Below, piece after piece: positions 56,124 to 64,000 of a DNA stretch of 64,000 nt (position 1 is its first letter; every line of letters starts with the position of its first letter). The translations under genes and the position numbers were made by a program. The stretch is from Actinoplanes aureus. Lineage in GTDB: Bacteria; Actinomycetota; Actinomycetes; Mycobacteriales; Micromonosporaceae. The notes under the pieces were generated by a model that was not told where the DNA came from, ran no database searches, and was given only the letters and a program-made list of their open reading frames with translations. The stretch is taken from contig NZ_JADQTO010000028.1 in the NCBI RefSeq assembly GCF_015704865.1, positions 62,001 to 126,000 on the forward strand. The letters run 5' to 3'.

Positions 56124-56747
56124 GGCCGAGAAGTCTAGCGGTGGTGGAGCCCTGCACTTGCGGTCGGCCGGTGGGTGCTGACCAGCGGCCGGGGTGCCCG
56201 CTTGCGGTTCGCAGGGCCGGTTACGGTCGGCCGGTGGTTGCCGGCCGCCCGGCCGGGCGTGGCCGTCGCGGTCTGGATCAGGGAGACAGCCACTGCTCCT
56301 AGCTCGCGGTCGACGAGGAGGGGTTTGGGCGCCGGCTGTGCGCGAGGGCCGCGCCGGGCTGACCGCCGCAAACGGGCTCCAAAGGGCTTACGTGGTCAGG
56401 GTCCCAAGCGATGATCTTGCTTGGCCCAACCTCAGTGCTGTCTCAACGGCCGCCAGACAGCACCCACGTTGGGCCGGACAAGACCCTGACCCCGCGGCAG
56501 GCGGCCGGGCCTGCTCGCAGCGCGACGGATCGGTGTTTCCCGGCGGCCGCGGTGAGGCCGGGACGGACAGCCCGGCTCGCGCCGGGAGGACGGGCACGCG
56601 TCGGCTTCGGCAAGACGCCGGTCACCCGTACCGAAGAAGCAGCGCAACCGGCAAGCAAACCTCGACCCGCTGGTGTCGCAGATCGCCGGCACCCGGGCCT
56701 TCTGCTCCTTGGCGTGCCGCAGCGCCACGAAGTCTGTATGGGCGTGG
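56124..56747. other. Gene-free stretch between steB and the MraY-like gene
   Basis: A 624-base gap in an otherwise dense cluster. It holds a 75-nt hairpin element (56412-56486) and a direct repeat of CGGTCGGCCGGTGG at 56161 and 56224. A minus-strand reading frame from 56728 starts ALRHAKEQKARVPAI and could be a gene remnant, but has no recognisable family. No convincing gene is seen. Confidence 0.5.
56412..56486 (+). repeat. 75-nt double-hairpin repeat, copy B
   Basis: Second copy of the element at 31065-31139, same orientation, three differences. Stems: TCTTG (56415-56419) with CAAGA (56479-56483); GGCCCAAC (56423-56430) with GTTGGGCC (56468-56475); GCTGTCT (56437-56443) with AGACAGC (56455-56461). 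Here it lies about 260 bases after steB, so the element may be a terminator, a mobile palindrome or a small RNA. Confidence 0.7.
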
Positions 56748-57677
56748 CTACTGCGCGGGTGCCGGGACCATCGAGGTCGCGCCCGCGGCCAGGCCGTATT
56801 GTCCGACCCGGTTCAGTACCAGCCGCTCGTAGGTGGCCATCCCGGTCGCCACCTGACCCTGCACTGTGCTGACGTTGTCCACCGTGGAGATCGTCTTCAC
56901 CAGGGTCGGGTCGTTGCGGACCATGGCCACCAGGTTCCCGTCACCGGCGCTGTCGCCGGCCACCACCAGCGGCCGGTTCTTGCCGAACTGGGTGGCCATG
57001 GTGACCGCCGACTGGCTCTTGCGGGTCGCTTCCTTGTCGGTCGCCGGCGGCCCGGCCACCAGCACGATCGTCTCCGCGCCGCCGGTCGCCTTCTCCGCGG
57101 CGGTGAGGTAGCCGGGTTTCGAGAACGCGGCCAGCACCGCGGTCACATCACCGGGGGCCGGCGAGCTGGTGCCCAGTAGCAGAGTGAGCGCGAGCAGTGC
57201 GCTCGCCGTCTCCACGCCGTCGCTGTTGTTCGGCAGGCCGATCACCGGGATGCTCGGCTGCGACGACGCGTGAGCCAGGTCGAGCAGCTCGTTGGCGTTG
57301 GCCTGCTCGAAGAATTTCGTCTCGATGCCGACCCGGGCGGTGACCGTCGCGCCGGCCACGTTGAGCATCTCCACCACACCGTCAGCGGCGTCACCGGCCT
57401 CGGGCAGGGTCACCACGGCCACCTTGCGCCCGGCCAGCCGGCCAGCCAGCCCGTACGGCGCCATCTCCCGGGCGAACTCCTGGTTGCGGCTCAGCTCGTC
57501 ACGCGCCTGCTGAACCTGGTCGCGCTTGAGGTCGTTGTCCTTCTTCAGCGCGTTCAGGTTGTTCCGCAGGTTCTCCGACACCGGGCCGTTGAGGGCCGCG
57601 GTGCCGACCACCAGCCCGATCGCCAGGGCCAGGAAGACCGCGGTGAGCGAGACCACGTGGTACCGGAAGTTGATCAT
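56748..57677 (-). CDS. steB: SteB/MctB family cell-separation protein
   Basis: 309-residue protein with one N-terminal transmembrane helix (INFRYHVVSLTAVFLALAIGLVVGTA), a coiled coil (about 35-70) and an extracytoplasmic domain of the copper-transporter MctB family. In corynebacteria SteB acts with SteA and the RipC-FtsEX pathway in splitting daughter cells; in M. tuberculosis the relative Rv1698 was linked to copper. The gene starts 8 bases after steA, so the two are co-translated. Order recN-steA-steB matches the actinobacterial core. Confidence 0.88.
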   Translation of the reverse strand: MINFRYHVVSLTAVFLALAIGLVVGTAALNGPVSENLRNNLNALKKDNDLKRDQVQQARDELSRNQEFAREMAPYGLAGRLAGRKVAVVTLPEAGDAADGVVEMLNVAGATVTARVGIETKFFEQANANELLDLAHASSQPSIPVIGLPNNSDGVETASALLALTLLLGTSSPAPGDVTAVLAAFSKPGYLTAAEKATGGAETIVLVAGPPATDKEATRKSQSAVTMATQFGKNRPLVVAGDSAGDGNLVAMVRNDPTLVKTISTVDNVSTVQGQVATGMATYERLVLNRVGQYGLAAGATSMVPAPAQ

Positions 57678-57685
57678 GACGCCTC

Positions 57686-58870
57686 TCAGATGAGGTTGCT
57701 CAGCTGGAAGACGAAATTGTCCCACCACTCGGACACCACAGTGAGATACGCCTTCCCCACCGTCGACACCGCGACCGCCGACGCCATCGCCGCCATGGCC
57801 GACAGAACCAGCAGCAGCAGCGCCGACCCGGAGATGTTCTGCCGGTAGAGCCGGCTCACACCCTTCGCGTCGACGAGTTTCCCGCCGACCTTCAGCCGGG
57901 TGAGGAAGGTGGAAGCCATCCCGCCGCGGCCCTTGTCCAGGAACTCGACCAGGTTCGCGTGGGTGCCGACGGCGACGATCAGCGACGCGCCCTTCTCGTC
58001 GGCGAGCAGCATCGCCAGGTCCTCGCTGGTCGCCGCGGCCGGGAAGGTCAGCGCGTCCACACCCAGGTTCTCCACGCGTTGCAGGCCGGGCGCACGGCCG
58101 TCCGGGTACGCGTGGACCACCACCTCGGCACCGCACCGCAGGACGTCGTCGGTGACCGAGTCCATGTCCCCGATGATCATGTCCGGGGTGTAGCCGTTCT
58201 CGACGAGCGCGTCGGCACCGCCGTCCACCCCGATCAGCACCGGCTTGTACTCGCGGATGTACGGCCGCAGAACGTCCAGGTCGTCCTTGTAGTCGTAGCC
58301 GCGGACCACGATCAGTACGTGCCGGCCGGCGATGGACGTCTGCACATCCGGCACGCCGACGCCGTCGAGCAGCAGGTCCCGTTCCTGCTTCAGGTAGTCC
58401 ATGGTGTTCGCCGCGAACGCCTCGAGCTGCACCGACAGCCCTTCCCGGGCCTCGGCCATCGCCTTCGCCACGGACTCCGCGTCCTGCCGCACCCCGGTCG
58501 CCACCGGCTCGCCGCCGAGCAGCACGGTGCCGCCCTCGACGCTCACCACCTGACCCTCGCGGATGCCCTGGAAGACCTCCTCGCCGAGGTTGTCGACCAG
58601 GACGACACCACCCTGGATGAGCACCTCGGGACCGAGATTCGGGTACCGCCCGGAGATCGACGGCTTGACGTTGAGCACCGCCGTCACCCCCGCCGCGACC
58701 AGCGAGTCGGCGGCGACCCGGTCCAGGTCGACGTGGTCGATCACGGCGATCTCACCGGGGCGCAGCCGGCCGGTCAGGCGCTTGGTGCGCCGGTCCAGCC
58801 GGGCCAGCCCGGAGATCGGGCCCGGCTCGGTGCCACGCGCCCGGCGCAGGGTGGGAATGGGAAGTCGCAT
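57686..58870 (-). CDS. steA: SteA, TPK-fold cell-separation protein
   Basis: 394-residue protein. The central part resembles the catalytic fold of thiamine pyrophosphokinase (VLIGVDGGADALVENGYTPDMIIGDMDSVTDD), and a C-terminal transmembrane helix (about 350-372) anchors it to the membrane. SteA pairs with SteB in cell separation. No thiamine role is expected. The start at 58870 was chosen, with AGGA upstream; an ATG nine bases earlier is possible. It lies between recN and steB. Confidence 0.88.
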   Translation of the reverse strand: MRLPIPTLRRARGTEPGPISGLARLDRRTKRLTGRLRPGEIAVIDHVDLDRVAADSLVAAGVTAVLNVKPSISGRYPNLGPEVLIQGGVVLVDNLGEEVFQGIREGQVVSVEGGTVLLGGEPVATGVRQDAESVAKAMAEAREGLSVQLEAFAANTMDYLKQERDLLLDGVGVPDVQTSIAGRHVLIVVRGYDYKDDLDVLRPYIREYKPVLIGVDGGADALVENGYTPDMIIGDMDSVTDDVLRCGAEVVVHAYPDGRAPGLQRVENLGVDALTFPAAATSEDLAMLLADEKGASLIVAVGTHANLVEFLDKGRGGMASTFLTRLKVGGKLVDAKGVSRLYRQNISGSALLLLVLSAMAAMASAVAVSTVGKAYLTVVSEWWDNFVFQLSNLI

Positions 58871-58943
58871 CCCGGCCATCCTGACACGCCTGCGCATGCC
58901 GTCCCCACGCGACATGCGCCAGCTCACCGACAAAAGGGACGTT

Positions 58944-60701
58944 TCATGCGCGCTTCTCCCGCGCCGCGACAGCGAGCAACTCCTCGGCATGCGCGATGCC
59001 CAGGTCGGAATCGGGCAGGCCGGCGAGCATCCGGGACAACTCGCGGGCCCGCTCGGTCTCCTCGACGATCCGGACGCCACTCGTCGTGATCGCCCCGCCG
59101 GTGTCTTTCGCGACCACCAGGTGGCGATCGGCGAAAGCCGCGACCTGCGGCAGGTGCGTCACGACCAACACCTGATGCGTACGCGCCAAGCGCGCCAACC
59201 GCCGCCCGATCTCCACCGCCGCGGTGCCGCCCACGCCGGAGTCCACCTCGTCGAAGACCAGCGTCGGCGGCCCGCCCGCACCCGCGAACACCACCTCGAT
59301 CGCCAGCATCACCCGGGACAACTCACCACCGGAAGCGCCCTTCTGCAGGGGCAGCGCCGGCGCACCCGGGTGGGCCAGCAGCCGCAGCTCGACCTCGTCC
59401 GCACCGTCCGGACCGGCCGCCAGGTCCACCCCGTCGACCGTCACCGTCGGCTCGTCCCGCGACGGCGCACGGGTCAGCACAGCCACGTCCACCCGCGCGT
59501 GCGGCATCGCCAGCCCGGCCAGCTCCACGCTGACCGCCTCGGAGAACCGCCCGGCCGCCTCCCGCCGCGCCGCCGTCAACCGCCCGGCCAGCTCGCCGAC
59601 CGTCGCCGCCAGCCGCTGCCGCTCCTTGTCCAGCTCATCCAGCAGCTCGTCGGAGTTGTCCAGCTCGCTCAGCTTGGTCCGTGCGTGGTCCGCCCAGGCG
59701 ATCACACCGTCGATGTCGTCCGCGTACTTCCGGGTCAGCGCCCGCAGCGCGGCCCGCCGCTCGTAGATCGCCTCGAGCCGGGCCGGGTCCGCGTCCAGGG
59801 TCCCCAGGTACGCCGACAGCTCGGAGGAGACGTCACCCACCAGGGTGGCCGCCTCCTCGATCCGGGCGGCCAGGTCGCCGAGCGACGGATCCACCGCCGA
59901 CTGCCCCTCCAGGGTCCGGCGGGCCAGGCCGAGCAGCTGTGTCGCGTCCGGCGTGTCGTCGGCCGCCTCCACCCCGCCGGCCAGGGCCTGCCCGGCCAGC
60001 GTCGCGGCGACCCGCAGGCCCTCCGCGTGCTCCAGCCGCTGCACCTCGGCACGCAACTCGTCGTCCTCACCCGGCTGCGGGTCCACCCGGGTGATCTCGT
60101 CGAGGCCGAGCTTCAGCAGGTCCGCCTCCTGCGACCGCTGACGGGCGTTGCGCCGCCGGTCGGTCAGATCCTCGACCACGGCACGCCAGCGGGTGAACGC
60201 CTCCCGGTAGCCGTCCAGCAGCTTCTCGTGCTCTGGCCCGGCGAACCGGTCCAGCGCCGAACGCTGCTCCGACGGACGCAGCAGGCGCAACTGGTCGGAC
60301 TGGCCGTGCACCGCGAGGACCTGCTCACCCAGCTCGCTGAGCGTCGACACCGGCATGCTGCGACCACCGACGTGTGCCCGGGACCGCCCCTCGGCCGTCA
60401 CCGTGCGGCTCAACAGCACCGAGCCGTCGTCGTCGGCCTCACCACCGGCGTCGGTGATCCGGGTCCGCACGGCGTCGCCCAGCGTCCCGCCCACCTTCAG
60501 CCGGCCCTCCACCACGGCACGGCCCGGGTCGGCCCGGACCCGGCCGGCGTCGGCGCGGCCACCGAAGAGCAGTCCGAGACCGGTCACCACCATCGTCTTA
60601 CCGGCACCGGTCTCACCAGTGATCACATTCATCCCGGACGTGAGCCTCAGTGTGGTGTCGTCGATGACGCCGAGCCCGGTGATGCGCAGTTCCTCCAGCA
60701 C
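58944..60701 (-). CDS. recN: DNA repair protein RecN
   Basis: 585-residue SMC-like ATPase acting in double-strand break repair. Walker A GETGAGKT lies near the N-terminus and the coiled coils run through about 150-370; the C-terminal head has the ASGGELSRVMLAIEVVF signature and Walker B TLVFDEVDSGVGG. A GTG at 60701 (reading VLEELRITGLGVI) is the typical RecN start, so the longer frame was rejected. It follows nadK, as in mycobacteria. Confidence 0.94.
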   Translation of the reverse strand: MLEELRITGLGVIDDTTLRLTSGMNVITGETGAGKTMVVTGLGLLFGGRADAGRVRADPGRAVVEGRLKVGGTLGDAVRTRITDAGGEADDDGSVLLSRTVTAEGRSRAHVGGRSMPVSTLSELGEQVLAVHGQSDQLRLLRPSEQRSALDRFAGPEHEKLLDGYREAFTRWRAVVEDLTDRRRNARQRSQEADLLKLGLDEITRVDPQPGEDDELRAEVQRLEHAEGLRVAATLAGQALAGGVEAADDTPDATQLLGLARRTLEGQSAVDPSLGDLAARIEEAATLVGDVSSELSAYLGTLDADPARLEAIYERRAALRALTRKYADDIDGVIAWADHARTKLSELDNSDELLDELDKERQRLAATVGELAGRLTAARREAAGRFSEAVSVELAGLAMPHARVDVAVLTRAPSRDEPTVTVDGVDLAAGPDGADEVELRLLAHPGAPALPLQKGASGGELSRVMLAIEVVFAGAGGPPTLVFDEVDSGVGGTAAVEIGRRLARLARTHQVLVVTHLPQVAAFADRHLVVAKDTGGAITTSGVRIVEETERARELSRMLAGLPDSDLGIAHAEELLAVAAREKRA

Positions 60702-60789
60702 AGGGCAGACAGTATCGGGACCCACCGACAAATGCCCACCGCGGGTAGCTGCGCTTACCCGCGGCGGAAAACCGAAGCAACCCCGATGG

Positions 60790-61677
60790 TCAGCGTCGAT
60801 TCCCGCGCCACCCGACCACCGGCAACTCGAACTTCGCGACAAGCGTGTCGGTGAACGGTCGCGGCGCCAACCGCACCAGCCGGACCGGCAGCTGACCCCT
60901 TTCGACAGTCACCGTCGAGCCCGGCGGCAGGTCCCAGGTGCGGCGGCCGTCACAGCAGAGCACCGCAAACGACGTGTACGGGTCGACCGTCACCACGAAC
61001 GTCGACGTCGGCGCGGTCACCAGCGGCTTGCTGAACAGAGCGTGCGCGCTGATCGGCACCAGCAGCAGCGCCTCCACCTCGGGCCAGACCACCGGGCCAC
61101 CGGCCGAGAACGCATACGCCGTCGAGCCGGTAGGTGTGGCACACACCACACCGTCGCAGCCGTACCGCGACAGCGGTCGTCCATCGACGTCCACGAGCAG
61201 CTCGAGCATCTGCGCCCGCTGCCCCTTCTCCACGGTCACCTCGTTGAGCGCCCACGACTCGGCGATCAGCCGCCCGTCGTACTCCGCCCGCACGTCCAAA
61301 GTGAGCCGCTCGTCCACCTGGTACTCGCCGGCCACCACCTCGGCGACCGCGGTGTCGATGTGCTCGATCTCCGCCTCGGCGAGGAACCCGACCTTGCCCA
61401 GGTTGATGCCGAGCAGCGGCGCCTTCACCGGCCGGGCCAGCTCCGCGGCGCGCAGGAAGGTGCCGTCCCCGCCCAGCGCCAGCACGATCTCCACACCCTC
61501 GGCGGCGCTCGGGCCGTCGGCCGGTTTCACCCCGTCGGGCAGTTCCAGATCGGCGACCTCGTCAGCGATGACCCGGACCTCGAACCCGGCCGCGATCAGA
61601 TCGAGTGCCACCGCACGGGCATGCTGCGTACTCTGCCGGCGCCCGGTGTGCGTCACCAGCAGAGCCGAGCGCGTCAT
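60790..61677 (-). CDS. nadK: NAD kinase
   Basis: 295-residue enzyme phosphorylating NAD to NADP. The signature ALGGDGTFLRAAELA and the following LNEVTVEKG are typical; DGVVCATPTGSTAYAFSAGGP forms the substrate site. The ATG overlaps the tlyA stop by four bases (ATGA), so the two are coupled, in the order known for mycobacteria (Rv1694-Rv1695-Rv1696). Confidence 0.95.
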   Translation of the reverse strand: MTRSALLVTHTGRRQSTQHARAVALDLIAAGFEVRVIADEVADLELPDGVKPADGPSAAEGVEIVLALGGDGTFLRAAELARPVKAPLLGINLGKVGFLAEAEIEHIDTAVAEVVAGEYQVDERLTLDVRAEYDGRLIAESWALNEVTVEKGQRAQMLELLVDVDGRPLSRYGCDGVVCATPTGSTAYAFSAGGPVVWPEVEALLLVPISAHALFSKPLVTAPTSTFVVTVDPYTSFAVLCCDGRRTWDLPPGSTVTVERGQLPVRLVRLAPRPFTDTLVAKFELPVVGWRGNRR

Positions 61678-62711
61678 TTCTCCTCCATGATGTCGAGATA
61701 CTCGCCCGCGGCAGACCGCCGGGGCTGGGACCCAAGCCCACTTCCCACGCCGGCCGCGCTCGCTGCGCCGGCTTCGGCCGCGGTTTCCGTGCCGGCCACG
61801 CCCGCTACGCCGGCTTCGCCCGCGGATTCCGCACCAGCCACGCCCTCTACGCCGGCATCGGCCGCGGATTCCGCGCTGGCCGCACTCTCCACGCCGGCTT
61901 CGGCCGCTCCGCCGGACGGGCCGGCGGCGACCACGGCCTCGACCCGGGCCCGATCGGCCGGCGGCGCGTCCCGCCGGAACCACACGAAGAACTCCACGTT
62001 GCCGCTCGGCCCGGGCAGCGGGCTGGCGGTCACGTCCACCACACCCAGCCCCAGCTCCGCGGCGGCCGCCGCCACGTCCAGCACCGCCTCCGCGCGCAGC
62101 CGCCAGTCACGCACCACGCCACCGGCGCCGACCCGTTCCTTGCCCACCTCGAACTGCGGCTTCACCATCAGCGCCAGGTCACCATCGGGCCCGGTGCAGG
62201 CAGCCAGCGCGGGCAGCACCAGCCGCAGCGAGATGAACGAGAGGTCGGCCACGGTCAGATCGACCGGCCCGCCGATCGCCTCAGGGGTCAGCGTCCGCAC
62301 ATTGGTGCGCTCCTGAACCACGACCCGCGCATTGGTACGGATCGGCCACGCCAACTGCCCGTAGCCCACGTCGACCGCGACCACCTGCCGTGCACCGGCC
62401 CGCAGCAGCACATCGGTGAAGCCACCGGTCGACGCGCCCGCGTCCAGGCACCGGCGCCCCTCGACGCCGAGACCCTCGAACCCCTTCAGAGCACCGGCCA
62501 GCTTGTGCCCACCCCGCGACACATATTCGGTCTGCGGATCCTCCCCGGTCACCACCACCGGATCAGCCGGGTCGACCATGGCCGCCACCTTGTGGGCGAC
62601 GGTGCCCCGAACCAGCACACGGCCGGCCGCGACGAGCGCGGCGGCCTGTTCCCGGGAACGAGCGAGCTTGCGACGGACGAGCTCAGCGTCCAGACGCGCA
62701 CGGCGGGCCAT
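61674..62711 (-). CDS. tlyA: rRNA 2'-O-methyltransferase/hemolysin TlyA
   Basis: 345-residue enzyme that methylates 16S and 23S rRNA at the sites that give capreomycin sensitivity. An N-terminal S4 domain (ARLDAELVRRKLARSREQAAALVAAGRV) precedes the SAM fold with CLDAGASTGGFTDVLLRAGA. Usual TlyA is near 270 residues; here a low-complexity Ala/Gly/Glu tail of about 75 residues (270-345) is added, made of 14-residue repeats. The tail is probably disordered. Coupled to nadK. Confidence 0.93.
   Translation of the reverse strand: MARRARLDAELVRRKLARSREQAAALVAAGRVLVRGTVAHKVAAMVDPADPVVVTGEDPQTEYVSRGGHKLAGALKGFEGLGVEGRRCLDAGASTGGFTDVLLRAGARQVVAVDVGYGQLAWPIRTNARVVVQERTNVRTLTPEAIGGPVDLTVADLSFISLRLVLPALAACTGPDGDLALMVKPQFEVGKERVGAGGVVRDWRLRAEAVLDVAAAAAELGLGVVDVTASPLPGPSGNVEFFVWFRRDAPPADRARVEAVVAAGPSGGAAEAGVESAASAESAADAGVEGVAGAESAGEAGVAGVAGTETAAEAGAASAAGVGSGLGSQPRRSAAGEYLDIMEEK
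61766..61911 (-). repeat. 42-bp tandem repeat in tlyA tail
   Basis: Three full units (61766-61807, 61808-61849, 61850-61891) and a partial fourth of 42 bases encode the 14-residue AESAGEAGVAGVAG-type repeats of the TlyA tail. Period is a multiple of three, so the frame is kept. Confidence 0.7.
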
Positions 62712-62734
62712 AAAGATCCTTTTGCGTACGGGTG

Positions 62735-63073
62735 TCAGCGGTCGATGCTGGCCAGGGTCTCCTGGAGCACCTGGTGCGCGGCCTCGTACTCGGCGATCTG
62801 CTCGGCCGGTGCGAGCCGCGCGGCGTTGGCCAGCGACCGTAGCACCGCGTCCACCGCGGGATGACCGGTGTCCTCCGCGCTCTGCCCCGCCGGCTGAGCC
62901 CCATCCGCATCCGCAGGAAGAGCCCCCAGGTCACCACCCGCCGCAAACCCACCGTCCGGCCGCGCGATGCCCGCACGCTGCGGCTGATAACCACCGGGCG
63001 GGGGCGCGGGACGGTAACCACCTGGCGGCGGCCCGGGACGTGGGCCCGGCTGTGCGGAGTTGGGGAAGGTCAC
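62735..63073 (-). CDS. Conserved small protein upstream of tlyA
   Basis: 112-residue protein. The first 45 residues are Pro/Gly-rich (GGYRPAPPPGGYQPQ). The C-terminal 40 residues are a conserved helical segment (HPAVDAVLRSLANAARLAPAEQIAEYEAAHQVLQETLASID) seen in small actinobacterial proteins at this location. Function unknown; likely protein-binding helix hairpin. The GTG at 63073 has GGAGG 9 bases upstream. It begins 4 bases after the stop of the low-complexity gene. Confidence 0.7.
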   Translation of the reverse strand: MTFPNSAQPGPRPGPPPGGYRPAPPPGGYQPQRAGIARPDGGFAAGGDLGALPADADGAQPAGQSAEDTGHPAVDAVLRSLANAARLAPAEQIAEYEAAHQVLQETLASIDR

Positions 63074-63077
63074 GGGG

Positions 63078-64000
63078 TCACGCCTCCGGAGATTCGGTGC
63101 TGTTGACTGCCTCCGCCGCCGGCTTCGACTGGCTGGGCACCTGTGCGGCCTTCTTCGCCGGCGTCCGGGCCGCGGCACCGCGCCGCGCCGGAGCGCCGTC
63201 CTCCGCCGCCTTACGCGGCGTGTTCTTACGAGCCCGGCCGCCCGGCGACTCGGCATCGGCCGCCTTCCGCGGCGTAGCGTTCCTGCCCGAAACGCCCCCG
63301 GCCACCGCCTTCCGCGGCGTCGTCTTACGAGCCCGCCCACCCGGCGACTCGGCATCGGCCGCCTTCCGCGGCGAGGCACCCTCAGCGACCGCGTTCCGCG
63401 GCGCGCGCTTGCGCGCCGCCGCAGTGGGGGTCTCCGTCTCGGCGGACGAGGTCTGCTCGCGCTCGGCAGCGACCGAAGCCGCCCGCGATGCCGGCTCCGG
63501 CTCGGCGGACAAGGTCTGCTCGCGCCCGGCACCTACCGAAGCCGCCCGCGATGCCGGCTCCGGCTCGGCGGACGAGGTCTGCTCGCGCCCGGCACCTACC
63601 GAAGCCGCCCGCGATGCCGGACCCGGCACCTCCGCGGCCGACCCGGAAGCCGACGCTTCTACGGCCGGCCCGCTAGCAGCCGACTGCCCCGCCGCCGAAC
63701 CCGGCGAGAGCGCCGAAGACGACGAGGGCGCCGAAGACGACGAGGACGGCGCCACGGGTGGCAGCTCGGTACCAGCCGCAGCCTCGACGACCGGGCTCAC
63801 CGGGGCAGCCGCAGTCCCAGCCGGCCCGCTCTGACCCGGCGTCGGCTCAGCCGCACCAACAGATCCCTCGGCACGCTTGGCAACAGCCTTCTTCGCCGGC
63901 GCCCGCTTGGCCGCCGGCACGCCATCCACCGGCACACCCCCAGCAGCCTTCGCCGGCGCCCGCTTAGCCGCCGGCACGCCATCCACCGACGCACCCGCAG
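63078..64000 (-). CDS. Lys/Ala/Pro-rich low-complexity protein (5' end beyond window)
   Basis: Partial: the N-terminus lies outside the window. At least 307 residues are low-complexity. Near the right edge are VDGVPAAKRAPAK units and AKKAVAKR, histone-H1-like basic repeats. The middle is acidic Ser/Glu/Ala, with three 21-residue repeats, and then repeats of PRKAADAESPGGRARK. It may be a disordered nucleic-acid-binding protein or the C-terminal tail of a larger enzyme. No catalytic domain is visible in the part seen. Confidence 0.55.
   Translation of the reverse strand, partial: AGASVDGVPAAKRAPAKAAGGVPVDGVPAAKRAPAKKAVAKRAEGSVGAAEPTPGQSGPAGTAAAPVSPVVEAAAGTELPPVAPSSSSSAPSSSSALSPGSAAGQSAASGPAVEASASGSAAEVPGPASRAASVGAGREQTSSAEPEPASRAASVGAGREQTLSAEPEPASRAASVAAEREQTSSAETETPTAAARKRAPRNAVAEGASPRKAADAESPGGRARKTTPRKAVAGGVSGRNATPRKAADAESPGGRARKNTPRKAAEDGAPARRGAAARTPAKKAAQVPSQSKPAAEAVNSTESPEA
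63439..63627 (-). repeat. 63-bp tandem repeat
   Basis: Three units with a 63-base period (ACCGAA anchors at 63472, 63535 and 63598) encode 21-residue repeats containing SRAASVGAGREQT. The frame is kept. Such repeats tend to vary in number. Confidence 0.65.

Noticed and set aside
56432-56728. Minus-strand pseudogene in the steB gap
   Set aside because: The frame starts ALRHAKEQKARV but becomes Arg/Pro-rich and matches no family I recognise; kept only as a remark.

Overview
The window is about 72% GC, with start and stop codons tightly packed and GTG and TTG starts common. It carries a gene cluster typical of Actinobacteria (tlyA, nadK, recN, steA, steB, pyrG, nudix, xerD, ald, parA, scpA, scpB, rluB). 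Together with many secreted hydrolases, c-di-GMP enzymes and a STAND ATPase, this points to a filamentous actinomycete, most likely Micromonosporaceae (Actinoplanes-like). That placement is an inference from gene content and composition.

Layout. 0-8 kb: secreted and surface hydrolases (M14 carboxypeptidase, S1 trypsin-like protease, GH26 mannanase-like lipoprotein), a PAS/GAF/GGDEF protein, an APH-type kinase, and a small secreted protein behind an ECF-sigma-like promoter. 8-14.6 kb: a fatty-acid degradation module (long-chain acyl-CoA ligase, tandem-TetR regulator, fadA-fadB), with a shared GG(C/T)TAACTT motif beside the two flanking promoters. 14.6-24.6 kb: APH-like kinase, PIG-L deacetylase, ABC exporter, MatB-like acyl-CoA synthetase, GGDEF-EAL protein, a cytoplasmic serpin-like protein, and an orphan YtfQ-type sugar-binding lipoprotein.

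24.6-62.7 kb, minus strand: the conserved cell-envelope and chromosome cluster, read right to left. It runs tlyA, nadK, recN, steA, steB, a MraY-like transferase, murJ, a GT4 glycosyltransferase, a large membrane protein, pyrG, nudix, then ald, xerD, parA, a degenerate site-2-protease-like protein, then scpA, scpB, rluB. Two mostly plus-strand accessory islands interrupt it. Island 1 (27.4-35.9 kb) holds GNAT, a lysine-rich mini-protein, acylphosphatase, a TULIP-like candidate, a GlxA-type regulator, a membrane-anchored STAND NTPase with an inactivated trypsin domain, a methyltransferase and an isonitrile-hydratase-like protein. Island 2 (39.8-47.6 kb) holds a duplicated-domain protein with a C-terminal barstar domain, a DUF4937 protein, a CPBP protease, a secreted alpha/beta hydrolase and two tandem HEAT-repeat paralogues. 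The right edge has two small genes upstream of tlyA, one cut by the window end.

The best candidates for undescribed biology are the pseudoprotease-STAND protein (31150-34296), a 75-nt double-hairpin element found twice (31065-31139 and 56412-56486), the duplicated-domain barstar protein, the HEAT pair and the TULIP-like protein. No tRNA, rRNA, CRISPR array, insertion sequence or prophage gene was recognised.
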